From contig NZ_JAPEPT010000008.1 in the NCBI RefSeq assembly GCF_026339995.1, positions 62,001 through 126,000 on the forward strand: a stretch of DNA of 64,000 nucleotides, written 5' to 3'. The notes below the pieces were generated by a model. The model was not told where the DNA came from and made no database searches. It was given only the letters and a program-made list of their open reading frames with translations. Position numbers and translations under genes: made by a program. Positions 16,781 to 26,483 of this stretch are shown here, in pieces; within the stretch, counting starts at the first letter, position 1; the number at the start of each line of letters is the position of its first letter. Source of the DNA: Streptomyces sp. NBC_01481 (lineage in GTDB: Bacteria; Actinomycetota; Actinomycetes; Streptomycetales; Streptomycetaceae).

Positions 16781-18195
16781 GCCTCCTGCAACTGCTGTTC
16801 GCGCTGCTGCTGGTGCTGGCGAACGGGTTCTTCGTCGGAGCCGAGTTCGCCCTCGTCTCCGTACGCCGCAGCCAGATCGAGCCGCGTGCCGCCGAGGGCT
16901 CGTCGCGGGCCCGGCAGGTGCTGCACGGACTGGAGAACCTGCCGCAGATGATGGCGGCCGCACAGTTCGGCATCACCATCTGCTCGCTGACCCTCGGCGC
17001 GGTGGCCGAGCCGACCGTGGCCCATCTGCTGGAACCGGTCTTCCACGCGGCCCATGTGCCCGAGGGGCTGATCCATCCGCTGGGCTATGTCATCGCCCTG
17101 GCCGTGGTCGTCTTCCTGCATCTCGTCATCGGCGAGATGGTCCCGAAGAACCTCGCGATGGCCGCGCCCGAGAAGACCGCGATCTGGCTCGGCCCGGGCC
17201 TGGTCGGCTTCGCCCGGCTCTGCCGCCCGGTCACGGTGGGCCTCGGCGCCTGTGCCCGGCTGGTGCTGCGGGCCTTCCGGGTCGAGCCCAAGGACGAGGT
17301 GGAGGCGGTCTTCACCAGCGAGCAGCTCAACCGGCTGGTCGAGGACTCGGGCCAGGCGGGGCTGCTCGAGCCCGCCGAGCAGGAACGTCTTGAGGACGCG
17401 CTGGAGCTGGGCAGCCGACCGGTGACGGATGTGCTCATCGACCGCTCCATCCTGGTGACGGTCCCGCCGTCGGTGACCCCCCGCCAGATCGAGGAGCTGA
17501 CGGTACGCACCGGCTACTCCCGCTTCCCCGTCTGCGCCGAGGGCGCCGGACCCTTCATGGGCTACCTCCACGTCAAGGACGTACTCGACCTGGAGGACGG
17601 CGAGCGGGCCGTGCCCCAGCAGATCTGGCGCCCCATGGCGACCCTGCGGGCCGAGCTCCCCCTGGACGACGCCCTCACCGTGATGCGCCGCGCGGCCACC
17701 CACCTCGCCCAGGTCGCCGACGCGTCCGGGCGGGTGCTGGGTCTGGTCGCGCTGGAGGACGTCCTGGAGATGCTGGTCGGCGAGGTCCGTGACCCGTCCC
17801 ACCGGGTCACGGTGCCCAGGAAGCTTTCTCGTAGCCGTCCCTGGACGGCGCCCTGGTCAGGTCGCAAGGTCGTGCAGGTCGTGTTCGTGCCCGGCCTGCC
17901 CGCTTCCCTCGGGCGGGCGACGCTGACGCCGCTGAAGACACTCCCTGGGGACCCGCTCACGCAGGTGGAGGATCCTGCGGGCCGCGGTCCACCGGACCGC
18001 GGCCCGACAGGACCTCGCCGTACGCCTGCATCAGATCGGGCAGCCGCAGCGTCGAGAGGTCCTCGCGGGTCGGCGTGCCCGGATATCCGGACAGCCGAAG
18101 ATCGCGGTAGGCACAGCTCTTCTCGTACAGGGTGCGCAGAAAGCGGCCGTTGCCGAGCTCGTCGATCCAGCCCTGGTCGACCACATGCCCGCTGA
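16777..18195 (+). CDS. CNNM/CBS protein (second of pair) with aberrant C-terminal extension
   Basis: The 472-residue frame starts like its upstream partner (LLQLLFALLLVLANGFFVGAEFALVSV) with a CNNM domain and two CBS repeats ending at VALEDVLEMLVGEVRDPSHRV, near residue 347. Homologues I know of stop within a few residues of that point and lack a CorC_HlyC domain in the second copy. Here the frame continues for about 125 low-complexity Arg/Pro/Ser residues. It passes through a short palindromic element at 17875-17950 and then antisense through the 3' end of the AAA+ gene (overlap 17957-18195). The extension looks like loss of the native stop, not real protein sequence. The 4 bp overlap with the upstream gene indicates coupling. 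Confidence 0.8.
   Translation: MSLLQLLFALLLVLANGFFVGAEFALVSVRRSQIEPRAAEGSSRARQVLHGLENLPQMMAAAQFGITICSLTLGAVAEPTVAHLLEPVFHAAHVPEGLIHPLGYVIALAVVVFLHLVIGEMVPKNLAMAAPEKTAIWLGPGLVGFARLCRPVTVGLGACARLVLRAFRVEPKDEVEAVFTSEQLNRLVEDSGQAGLLEPAEQERLEDALELGSRPVTDVLIDRSILVTVPPSVTPRQIEELTVRTGYSRFPVCAEGAGPFMGYLHVKDVLDLEDGERAVPQQIWRPMATLRAELPLDDALTVMRRAATHLAQVADASGRVLGLVALEDVLEMLVGEVRDPSHRVTVPRKLSRSRPWTAPWSGRKVVQVVFVPGLPASLGRATLTPLKTLPGDPLTQVEDPAGRGPPDRGPTGPRRTPASDRAAAASRGPRGSACPDIRTAEDRGRHSSSRTGCAESGRCRARRSSPGRPHAR
17875..17950. repeat. Collapsed copy D of the palindromic element family
   Basis: The left arm GGTCGTGTTC at about 17877-17886 matches the left end of copy B (GGTCGTGTCTTC), and CCGGCCTGCCCG follows as in B. 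The right arm from about 17919 (CGGGCGGGCGACGCT, then CTGAAGACACTCCC) matches copies B and C apart from a 6 nt insertion. The roughly 150 bp centre is missing, leaving an arms-only hairpin. It sits just after the conserved end of the CNNM protein. Confidence 0.55.
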
Positions 18196-19852
18196 TGGAG
18201 CGCAGTTCGTCGCGGGCCTCGTCGTCCCACAGATCGCCGTTCTCGGCGGCCAGCACCTCACCGATCGCCGTCAGTTCGAGAGGGCGGTACGAGGGGAAGT
18301 CGACGCGGGTGGTGAAGCGGGAGGAAAGACCGGGGTTGGCGGCGAGGAGGCGGTCCATTCCCTCGGGGTAGCCGGCCAGGATGACCACCAGATGGTCGCG
18401 GTTGTCCTCGGCGCGCTTGAGGAGGACCTGAAGGGCCTCGTCGCCGTATGCGTCGCCCTTGGAGTAGCCGGAGTTGGAGAGGCTGTACGCCTCGTCCACG
18501 AACAGCACGCCGCCGAGCGCCGAGTCGATCAGCTCATTGGCCTTCACCGCTGTCTGGCCCAGGAACTCGCCCACCAGATCGGAGCGCTGGGCCTCCACCA
18601 GATGATCGCCGCCGAGCAGCCCGAGGGCGTAGAAGACCCGGCCGAGGATACGCGCGACGGTGGTCTTGCCGGTGCCGGAGGGGCCCGAGAAGACGAAATG
18701 ACGCTTCGGAGGCTGGACCGGAAGGCCCTGGCCGGCCCGCAGCCGGGCCATCTTCAGCTGTGCCGACAAGGCCTTGACCTGCCGCTTGACCGGCTCGAGG
18801 CCCACCATCCGCTCCAGCTCGGCGAGCGCCTCGGCGAGCAGTACCGGATCGGTGGGGCCCGCCGGGAACGTCGGCGGCGACGGTTGTACGGGAACCACCG
18901 CCTTGCGCCGCACCCCCTCGGGCGGGACGCTCGGCACCGACCCCGGGAGCTGGGTCTGCGGATCGGGGCCGCTCCGCGCCTCCGCCGCCAGCGGTCCGTC
19001 CCCGTCGGCCTGCGCGTCGGCGACATCCTGCCCGACCCCGGCGATGGACACGGCCGCGAGCCCCGCCGAGTCGTCGTATCCGTCGATGCCGTCGTACTCC
19101 GCGATCGCGGCGAGGCGCGCCGAGGTGTCCATGAAGGCCGGGTCGATCCGGTGCACCGCCCGGTACAGCGGCAGGGCGGCGGCACTGCGGCCGGTGCCCT
19201 CGTGCGCCCGCGCCAGCCAGTACCGCAGTTCCTTGCGCTGTGGCTGCTCGCTGCGACAGCGCATCAGGGCGGAGGAGAGCAGCGGCTCCGCCTGCCCGTA
19301 CATCTCCAGGCGCACGCGGGCCATACCGCCGAAGAGGCCGGCCTCGATGCCCAGCAGCGGATCGCTGACCAGCGGCTCGGTGTGGCGTACGAGCTGCTCC
19401 CAGTCCTTGACCAGATAGGCCCGGCAGGCGTGCAGAAAACGCACCTGCGGGTCGGCGTCCACCGGAGGCAGCCCGGCGAGCGCCCGGTCCAGCTCCGGCA
19501 CATGCCGGCCGTCGAGCCAGTGGGAGGCGTGGGCGAGTAGGAGATCGCGCGGGCTCTCGAGGACCGGCTGGACCCACCAGCCCAGCCAGTACCAGGAGTT
19601 GAGGGTGCGGCGGTGGCGGGCGCGCTGCTCGCCGAAGCGTTCGCGTGCGCGGTACATGCGCAGCAGCGCGGTGGTCGTGTCGACGCGCAGCGCGTGCAGT
19701 CCGAGCCAGCCGTCGGCCATCGCGGGATCGAGCCTCACGGCGGTACGGAACTCCTCCTCCGCCTGCGGATAGGCGCCCATCGTGTAGGCGTCCACGCCGC
19801 GCACCCAGGCGAGGTCGGCGGGGGCCGGTGCGCCCTGCGTGCCGATGTCCAT
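17957..19852 (-). CDS. CbxX/CfxQ-type AAA+ ATPase with TPR-like N-terminus (EccA-like)
   Basis: 631 residues. The first 300 residues are helical repeats (AYTMGAYPQAEEEFRTAVRLDPAMADGWLG and similar TPR-like units). A Pro-rich linker follows, then one AAA+ module: Walker A GPSGTGKTTVARILG near residue 390, Walker B GGVLFVDEAYSL, sensor-type Asn/Arg segments (AANPGLSSRFTTRVDFPSY) and a C-terminal lid. The same layout occurs in EccA chaperones of type VII secretion and in Rubisco-activase-like CbxX. No ESX genes are in the window. I chose the start at 19852 because GGGGG lies about 6 bp upstream; the longer frame to 20116 runs into the promoter region. Confidence 0.82.
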   Translation of the reverse strand: MDIGTQGAPAPADLAWVRGVDAYTMGAYPQAEEEFRTAVRLDPAMADGWLGLHALRVDTTTALLRMYRARERFGEQRARHRRTLNSWYWLGWWVQPVLESPRDLLLAHASHWLDGRHVPELDRALAGLPPVDADPQVRFLHACRAYLVKDWEQLVRHTEPLVSDPLLGIEAGLFGGMARVRLEMYGQAEPLLSSALMRCRSEQPQRKELRYWLARAHEGTGRSAAALPLYRAVHRIDPAFMDTSARLAAIAEYDGIDGYDDSAGLAAVSIAGVGQDVADAQADGDGPLAAEARSGPDPQTQLPGSVPSVPPEGVRRKAVVPVQPSPPTFPAGPTDPVLLAEALAELERMVGLEPVKRQVKALSAQLKMARLRAGQGLPVQPPKRHFVFSGPSGTGKTTVARILGRVFYALGLLGGDHLVEAQRSDLVGEFLGQTAVKANELIDSALGGVLFVDEAYSLSNSGYSKGDAYGDEALQVLLKRAEDNRDHLVVILAGYPEGMDRLLAANPGLSSRFTTRVDFPSYRPLELTAIGEVLAAENGDLWDDEARDELRSISGHVVDQGWIDELGNGRFLRTLYEKSCAYRDLRLSGYPGTPTREDLSTLRLPDLMQAYGEVLSGRGPVDRGPQDPPPA

Positions 19853-20207
19853 CAGGTCCCCCACAAACGTGCACGTGTGCTGAGCCGACGCACTGAACCG
19901 CCTTGCCGTGGACGGGAATTGACCCCACCGACGTGCATCGTACCTGCGCAAAGGGGTCGCCACTAAGGGCGCACAAGGGAACCGGTGGCCGTGACCCTGG
20001 GTAAGCGGACTCGGGTCGCCATGCCGGTGAAGTGGGGAGAGGGCAGAACGAAGCCCCCGATCACGGGGGAACAACCGGGGGCTTCGCGTCTGCGGCGGCT
20101 CCGGAAAGCCGCACATTGAGAACGTAAGACCTGTACGCCCCGTCGGTCAAGAAGGGTTGGAGCCCTCTTCCAGTCTCATTTCCGACTGCTCAGTATGCGG
20201 GGGAATG
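19853..20207. other. Intergenic region upstream of the AAA+ gene
   Basis: The 355 bp gap contains the leader of the AAA+ gene and the hairpin at 20049-20086. No further gene or RNA is recognisable. Confidence 0.5.
20049..20086 (-). terminator. Strong hairpin terminator downstream of the uridine-kinase-like gene
   Basis: CGAAGCCCCC (20049-20058) pairs perfectly with GGGGGCTTCG (20077-20086). The loop contains a second small C-run/G-run that could pair alternatively. It is placed to end minus-strand transcription from the gene at 20208-20837. Confidence 0.65.
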
Positions 20208-20837
20208 TCAGTCACCCTGTGTAATGAACCGGTTCGGTCGTGCTGTCGCTGCAGGTCCCGGCAGCCACTCGTATCCCTCGTGGCACTCCCGTATCAGGGC
20301 ATCCGCGAACGGACGAGACGGGTCCGCCGCGAAATGGCGTGTCTCCGCCACCGTCCAGTCGTCCCAGAAGGCGGAGAGTTCGCTTCCGTCGCGTTGACGG
20401 CCCCGCCGCCAGGACTCTTCGGCATCCCTCTCCATCCACAGCAGCCCCGCCAGATACGGGCGCAACACCCGTCTCCCGGCACCGACCCCCTCGATCAGCA
20501 CGACGGGAGCCGCTGCCAGCGGACGTGGGGACCCGAAGCGGCGCAGATTCCAGTCGTACGGGCGAAAGTGTGCGGTTCTGCCGTTCGAGAGTGGTTCGAT
20601 CACCTCGGCCAGCATCCGGTGCGTCCAGCTGAAGAGCTCTTCATGGCTGGCCAGATCGTCGAGATGCAGCACCGGCACGCCGTCGCCATCGATGTTGCCG
20701 CTGACGGCCGCGGCGAGCCGGGCGGCGAAGGTGCTCTTCCCCGAGCCCGCGTGGCCGTCGACCGCGATCAGCCGCACCGGTCCGCAGGAGGGCGGCAGCG
20801 CGCGCAGCGCACGGGCCCGCCGATCGAGGTCGCTCAT
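20208..20837 (-). CDS. Uridine kinase-like P-loop NTPase
   Basis: 209 residues. The Walker A motif GHAGSGKST lies near residues 28-36 (IAVDGHAGSGKSTFAARLA), followed by a Walker-B-like Asp pair in VPVLHLDDLASHEEL and a lid-like RDGSELSAFWDDWTVAE region. The fold is that of uridine kinase/AAA nucleoside kinases; the substrate is uncertain and it lacks close hallmarks of a true Udk. It is monocistronic, divergent from the C39-like peptidase gene. Confidence 0.7.
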   Translation of the reverse strand: MSDLDRRARALRALPPSCGPVRLIAVDGHAGSGKSTFAARLAAAVSGNIDGDGVPVLHLDDLASHEELFSWTHRMLAEVIEPLSNGRTAHFRPYDWNLRRFGSPRPLAAAPVVLIEGVGAGRRVLRPYLAGLLWMERDAEESWRRGRQRDGSELSAFWDDWTVAETRHFAADPSRPFADALIRECHEGYEWLPGPAATARPNRFITQGD

Positions 20838-20905
20838 CCGGCCAGCCTACGAGGCGCGCGACCCGCCCCGGCTCGGCCAGATGGATCAGATCCGGGGAAG
20901 GGCGA

Positions 20906-20948
20906 GGCCGAGTCGGCTCCACCCATATCGAGTGGAGCCGACTCGGCC
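20906..20948. promoter_or_regulatory. Perfect 17 bp inverted repeat in a divergent promoter gap
   Basis: The arm GGCCGAGTCGGCTCCAC at 20906-20922 pairs exactly with 20932-20948 across a 9 nt loop. It looks like a terminator but lies between two divergent start codons (20837 and 21021), where no transcript from either neighbour would end. It could be an operator, an attenuator in a 5' leader, or an insulator. Confidence 0.6.
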
Positions 20949-21020
20949 CCGGGCGCTGGCAGAAGGCCACCGTGACCCGCGATAGTTGCCTCACTGTCGC
21001 GCACCTGACTTGGGGGTCCC

Positions 21021-22391
21021 ATGTCCAGACATGCTTCGCGCAGAACCGTGCTGAGCGCCGCGATCGCCGCGGCGGCGGGCGCACCCTTATCGTCCGTCGC
21101 CGTCGCCGCCGCCGCGCCTGCCGCCCCCGCCTCGAAGCCGACGGGACTCGGCAAGCCGCTGCCGCCGGTGGACAACCACTTCTGGACCTCGTACACCGAC
21201 TGGCGCAGTGGCGCCGCCAATGGAACTCAAGCCGTCGCGGGCCCCCGCCCCGGCCTGGTCATCGGCGCCGCCGCGGGCCGCCGCGTCTACATCGACCCGC
21301 ACACCGGGAAGAGCGCCACCTGGGAGTACGCCACCTGGACCTCGCCCGTCCACGTCTCCCCGGTGCCCGCGACCGAGGTCATCGCCTCCTGGAACGCACA
21401 TACCCCGGCCGGGACCTGGCTCCAGGTCGAGTTGCGTGGCCGCTACTCCGACGGCACCGCGACGCCCTGGTTCGTGATGGGCCGCTGGGCGGCGGGTGAC
21501 GCTGACATCAGGCGTACCTCGCTGGACGACCAGACGGACGGCAAGGCCACCATCTGGACCGACACCTTCTCGATCGACGATGCGGCGAGCGGTCTGCGAC
21601 TGAACTCGTACCAGCTGCGCCTCACGCTCTACCGCAAGCCGGGAACGAGCCTCACGCCCACAGTCTGGCGGCTCGGCGCGATGGCCTCGGACATCCCGGA
21701 CCGCTTCACGGTGCCGGCGTCGGCGCCGGGGCTCACGCGCGAGCTGGGGGTGCCGCGCTACTCGCAGAACACGCACATCGGCCAGTACCCGGAGTACGAC
21801 AACGGCGGTGAGGCCTGGTGCAGCCCCACCTCCTCGCAGATGATCATCGAGTACTGGGGGCGCAGGCCCGGCGCCGCCGACCTGGCCTGGGTGAATCCCG
21901 CCTTCGCCGACCCCCAGGTCTGCCACGCGGCCCGCTTCACCTTCGACTACCAGTACAGCGGCTGCGGGAACTGGCCCTTCAACGCTGCCTACGCGGCGAG
22001 CTACCCGGACATGAGCGCCGTCGTCACCCGGCTGTCCTCGCTCACCGACCTGGAGACACTGATCCGGGTCGGGATCCCGGCCATAACGTCCCAGTCCTTC
22101 CTGAAGGAGGAGCTGACCGGCGCGGGCTACGGCACATCCGGCCATCTGATGACCGTGATCGGCTTCACCGCCGGGGGCGATGTGATCGCCAACGACCCCG
22201 CCTCGCCCAGCAACGCCGCCGTGCGCCGCGTCTACAAGCGCGCCGAGTGGGAGAAGATCTGGCTCCGTACCAAGCGCTACAACGCGAGCGGCAAGGTGGT
22301 CTCGGGTACAGGCGGCGTCTGCTACCTGTACTGGCCCGCGCGCCCGACGGCCGCGCAGCGTCTGGCTCTGGCGGGCTTCGGCATCCGCTGA
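21021..22391 (+). CDS. Secreted C39-family peptidase-like protein (Tat signal)
   Basis: 456 residues. The N-terminus MSRHASRRTVLSAAIAAAAGAPLSS has a twin-arginine-like signal (S-R-R-T-V-L) with cleavage probably near AVAAAAPAA. A beta-rich middle domain (residues about 60-230) precedes a papain-like Peptidase_C39_2 domain: Cys in GGEAWCSPTSSQMI, His in SGHLMTVIGF and a following Asn/Asp in VIANDPASP form the expected catalytic set. Substrate unknown; such proteins are common in Streptomyces secretomes. Confidence 0.78.
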   Translation: MSRHASRRTVLSAAIAAAAGAPLSSVAVAAAAPAAPASKPTGLGKPLPPVDNHFWTSYTDWRSGAANGTQAVAGPRPGLVIGAAAGRRVYIDPHTGKSATWEYATWTSPVHVSPVPATEVIASWNAHTPAGTWLQVELRGRYSDGTATPWFVMGRWAAGDADIRRTSLDDQTDGKATIWTDTFSIDDAASGLRLNSYQLRLTLYRKPGTSLTPTVWRLGAMASDIPDRFTVPASAPGLTRELGVPRYSQNTHIGQYPEYDNGGEAWCSPTSSQMIIEYWGRRPGAADLAWVNPAFADPQVCHAARFTFDYQYSGCGNWPFNAAYAASYPDMSAVVTRLSSLTDLETLIRVGIPAITSQSFLKEELTGAGYGTSGHLMTVIGFTAGGDVIANDPASPSNAAVRRVYKRAEWEKIWLRTKRYNASGKVVSGTGGVCYLYWPARPTAAQRLALAGFGIR

Positions 22392-22444
22392 CAGGACGAG
22401 CGGATGCTGGGGGACTCCCGCGCCCCGGCGCGTAAGGGGAGCGC

Positions 22445-23182
22445 GTGCACAGGTCTGCCATACTGCGGAGATCCTGTGGCAGTTGGAGACTAGGGCTCAA
22501 TTTGAATAATAGTCAACAGCGCGGCGCGACCGAACGATCGCAGGTGCGCCGCGGTGAACTCATCGCAACCGGGCGGAAGTTGTTCGCCGACACTTCCTAT
22601 GACGCGCTGTCGATGGATGACATCGCCAAACACGCCGGGGTCGCCAAGGGCCTGATCTACTACTACTTCAAGAGCAAACGCGGCTACTACCTGGCCATCA
22701 TCGAGGACTCGGTGGCCGACCTCGTCTCGCGCGCTGCGGGCGAGACCGAGTTGCCGCGCGCCGAGCGCGTGTACCGCACGGTCGACGGCTATCTGCGCTA
22801 CGCGCACCATCACCAGGCGGCGTTCCGCACCATCGTCACCGGCGGAGTCGGCTTCGACACCCAGGTGCAGTCGATACGTGACGCGGTGCGCGAGGAGCTG
22901 ATCGCGACCATCGCCGAGGGCGCGTACGGCAGGCGCGACATCCCCGTGCTCGCCCGCCTCGCACTGCTGGGCTGGCTCAGCAGCGTGGAGGGCATCACCC
23001 TGGACTGGCTGGGCCGCCGGGAGCTCCCGCGGGAGACCGTGTGCGCGCTGCTGATGCGGAGTCTGCGCGGCACGCTCCATACGATCGCCGAGTTCGAGCC
23101 GGAGTGCCCGGAACCGCCCAGGGAGCCCTGGCCCGCCGCGCTCACCGGCACCGGTTCCGTCCCCACACCGGTAGAGGCGTGA
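22445..23182 (+). CDS. TetR/AcrR family regulator
   Basis: About 245 residues. The helix-turn-helix region reads LFADTSYDALSMDDIAKHAGVAKGLIYYYFKSKRGYYLAI, a textbook TetR DNA-binding domain; the C-terminal ligand domain is unassigned. The start is uncertain. GTG 22445 has AGGGGAG just upstream at short spacing, while a TTG at 22502 (NNSQQRGATERS) would give the usual short N-terminus for the family. The target is unknown; the chitinase downstream is convergent. Confidence 0.8.
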   Translation: MHRSAILRRSCGSWRLGLNLNNSQQRGATERSQVRRGELIATGRKLFADTSYDALSMDDIAKHAGVAKGLIYYYFKSKRGYYLAIIEDSVADLVSRAAGETELPRAERVYRTVDGYLRYAHHHQAAFRTIVTGGVGFDTQVQSIRDAVREELIATIAEGAYGRRDIPVLARLALLGWLSSVEGITLDWLGRRELPRETVCALLMRSLRGTLHTIAEFEPECPEPPREPWPAALTGTGSVPTPVEA

Positions 23183-23184
23183 GG

Positions 23185-23219
23185 CGAGGGCGGGCCGCCG
23201 TGCGGGCGGCCCGCCCTCG
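23185..23219. terminator. Bidirectional terminator hairpin
   Basis: CGAGGGCGGGCCGCC at 23185-23199 pairs perfectly with 23205-23219 around a 5 nt loop, between the convergent tetR and chitinase genes. Confidence 0.8.
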
Positions 23220-23237
23220 ACTCGTCTCACCCGCGCG

Positions 23238-24491
<1,254 letters not shown>

Positions 24492-24586
24492 CAGGTCTCC
24501 TCGTGGGGGAGGGAGATCGGGTGGGGGATGTGCGGTCGGCCGTCGGGCTTCTTTGGCATGAACGCGGTCATGCGCTGGGGGGAAAC

Positions 24587-24625
24587 GGTAGAAGGACTAG
24601 ACCATTTGGTCAATGGTTCGGACCA
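24587..24625 (-). promoter_or_regulatory. Chitinase promoter with two DasR-like operators
   Basis: Minus strand: TTGACC as -35, 17 bp spacer, TACCGT as -10. TGGTCTAGTCCT (plus-strand 24593-24604) lies in the spacer, and TGGTCCGAACCA (24614-24625) lies just upstream of the -35. The pair resembles the 12 bp direct repeats known from Streptomyces chitinase promoters and the dre consensus of DasR. Confidence 0.65.
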
Positions 24626-24832
24626 ATCTCGCCGGCGGTGGCCGGGATGCGGAGCTGGGAATGCCGCCCCGTGACGGAACTGAGCTGATCAGGCATACTC
24701 GACGCGCCAACAGCCGCCGTCAGCCACTTCCGTGATCCGGAAGGGCAGCATCGGCCTGGCAGGAAGACCGGCGGCGCGCCCACACCCTTCGCGCGCGACG
24801 CCGCAGCGCCCGACAGGGAGGAGAGCGCCGCA

Positions 24833-26005
24833 ATGCCCGACCGCGCCCCGCAGCCGGTGGAACGTCAGCTGCCCACCGAGGAGTCCAGGGATCTGATCAC
24901 CCTGGTACGCGACATCGTCCAGCGGGAGATCGCCCCCAGGGCGGCCGAGGAGGAGGACGCCGGGCACTTCCCGCGCGAGGTCTTCTCGCTCCTTTCCGAG
25001 TCCGGGCTGCTCGGCCTCCCGTACGACTCCGAGTACGGCGGCGGAGACCAGCCGTACGAGGTCTACCTGCAGGTTCTCGAAGAGCTCGCCGCCGCCCGCC
25101 TCACCGTCGGCCTCGGCGTCAGCGTCCACTCCCTGTCCTGTCACGCGCTGGCCGGCTACGGCACCAAGGAGCAGCAGGGCGAGCATCTGCCCGCCATGCT
25201 CGGCGGTGGCCTGCTCGGCGCGTACTGCCTGTCCGAGCCCGCCGCGGGATCGGACGCCGCCTCGTTGCGTACCAAGGCGGTGCGCGACGGCGACAGCTGG
25301 GTGATCACCGGTACCAAGTCCTGGATCACACACGGCGGCATCGCCGACTTCTACACGGTCATGGCCCGCAGCGGCGGCGAGGGTGCCCGCGGCATCACGG
25401 CCTACCTCGTCCCCGGGGACACCCCCGGCCTGAACGCCGCCGCGCCCGAGAAGAAGATGGGCATGAAGGGCTCGCCCACCGCCCAGCTGAACTTCGACGG
25501 CGTACGCGTCCCCGACTCCCGTCGGATCGGCGAGGAGGGCCAGGGCTTCGCGATCGCGCTCTCCGCCCTCGACTCCGGCCGGCTCGGCATCGCGGCCTGC
25601 GCCATCGGGGTGGCCCAGGCGGCCCTGGACGAGGCGGTCTCGTACGCGACCGGGCGGCAGCAGTTCGGCCGTCCGATCGCCGACTTCCAGGGGCTGCGCT
25701 TCATGCTCGCCGACATGGCGACCCGGATCGAGGCGGGCCGCGCGCTCTATCTCGCCGCCGCGCGGCTGCGCGACGCGGGACGGCCGTTCTCCCGGCAGGC
25801 GGCGATGGCGAAGCTGTTCTGCACCGACACGGCGATGAGCGTCACGACCGACGCGGTCCAGGTACTCGGCGGCTACGGCTACACGCTGGACTTCCCGGTC
25901 GAGCGCTATATGCGCGAGGCGAAGGTGCTGCAGATCGTCGAGGGCACCAATCAGATCCAGCGCATGGTCATCGCCCGTCACCTGGCCGGCCCCGAGACGC
26001 GCTAA
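24833..26005 (+). CDS. Acyl-CoA dehydrogenase
   Basis: 390 residues, standard length. The N-terminal helical domain, the FAD-binding middle (LSEPAAGSDAASL, WVITGTKSWITHGG) and the C-terminal domain with RQQFGRPIADFQGLRFMLADM and QVLGGYGYTLDFPVERYMREAKV are complete. The catalytic Glu is in QIVEGTNQIQ, the position used by short- and medium-chain enzymes. It introduces a trans-2 double bond into acyl-CoA in beta-oxidation or branched-chain amino acid breakdown. GGAGGAG precedes the start; an imperfect hairpin (AGGGCCTG/CAGGCCCT, 26011-26045) follows. Confidence 0.9.
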   Translation: MPDRAPQPVERQLPTEESRDLITLVRDIVQREIAPRAAEEEDAGHFPREVFSLLSESGLLGLPYDSEYGGGDQPYEVYLQVLEELAAARLTVGLGVSVHSLSCHALAGYGTKEQQGEHLPAMLGGGLLGAYCLSEPAAGSDAASLRTKAVRDGDSWVITGTKSWITHGGIADFYTVMARSGGEGARGITAYLVPGDTPGLNAAAPEKKMGMKGSPTAQLNFDGVRVPDSRRIGEEGQGFAIALSALDSGRLGIAACAIGVAQAALDEAVSYATGRQQFGRPIADFQGLRFMLADMATRIEAGRALYLAAARLRDAGRPFSRQAAMAKLFCTDTAMSVTTDAVQVLGGYGYTLDFPVERYMREAKVLQIVEGTNQIQRMVIARHLAGPETR

Positions 26006-26337
26006 TTCGCAGGGCCTGTCCGGCCTGGTCGGCTGGGCAGGCCCTTGTCGCCCGGGTTCGTGGGCGCCGTGGGCCAGGGCGGGCTGATCGTTGCCGTCCG
26101 GTAGGTGGTCTCGGAGGCTCGCACCCGAGTCGCCCGCGCCGACGCGAAAGCCGGCGGCGCCGCGAGCCTGCTCCACTCAGGGTCGCGGCGCCCCGGCAAG
26201 GTTCTTCCTCTGCTCGCCCAGAGCTGGAGCAGCTCCCGGTAGATCGGCGGATCGGCCGGGTGCGGAACCGATTCTTCGGGTGCCGGTGTCGCCAGTCGGC
26301 GCCGGTCGTGGGCGGGCTTCGAGTACAGCAGGGTCAT
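26002..26337 (-). CDS. Small hypothetical protein, possibly C-terminally degraded
   Basis: A 111-residue frame beginning MTLLYSKPAHDRRRLATPAPEESV. The first 60 codons have the G/C third-base bias of real Streptomyces genes and include a WASRGRTLPGRRDPEWSRLA stretch. I recall similar small Streptomyces proteins with that W-x-GRTLPGRRDxEW pattern, but no function. The last 45 residues look unlike protein and overlap the acyl-CoA dehydrogenase stop, so the true gene may be frameshifted near 26150. The ribosome binding site is weak. Confidence 0.4.
   Translation of the reverse strand: MTLLYSKPAHDRRRLATPAPEESVPHPADPPIYRELLQLWASRGRTLPGRRDPEWSRLAAPPAFASARATRVRASETTYRTATISPPWPTAPTNPGDKGLPSRPGRTGPAN
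26011..26045 (+). terminator. Imperfect terminator hairpin after the acyl-CoA dehydrogenase gene
   Basis: AGGGCCTGTCC (26011-26021) pairs with GGGCAGGCCCT (26035-26045) with one mismatch, six bases after the stop codon. Confidence 0.5.
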
Positions 26338-26444
26338 GCCTGGCCAACGCCCCCGGTCCGGGACGGGTTACCACCCCGGCAAATCGGCCCCCTGTTCGCG
26401 GGGGCACCCCGTGGGCACCCGCATCTGGTCTTCGGCAGGGTTTC

Positions 26445-26457
26445 TGACGTACCGTCA
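26445..26457. promoter_or_regulatory. Candidate TetR-type operator upstream of the DUF7064/7065-like gene
   Basis: TGACG-TAC-CGTCA is a perfect 5 bp inverted repeat with a 3 bp centre, 27 bp before the start codon at 26484. Confidence 0.45.
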
Positions 26458-26483
26458 ATTCCCTGCCGCCCAGGAGGTCAGCC

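Noticed and set aside
18195..19540. 451-codon plus-strand frame opposite the AAA+ gene
   Set aside because: Mirror of the AAA+ ATPase frame, whose Walker motifs and length confirm the minus strand.
20090..20200. Possible tRNA downstream of the 20049-20086 hairpin
   Set aside because: No T-loop GTTCGA/GTTCAA box, acceptor stem or cloverleaf could be formed.
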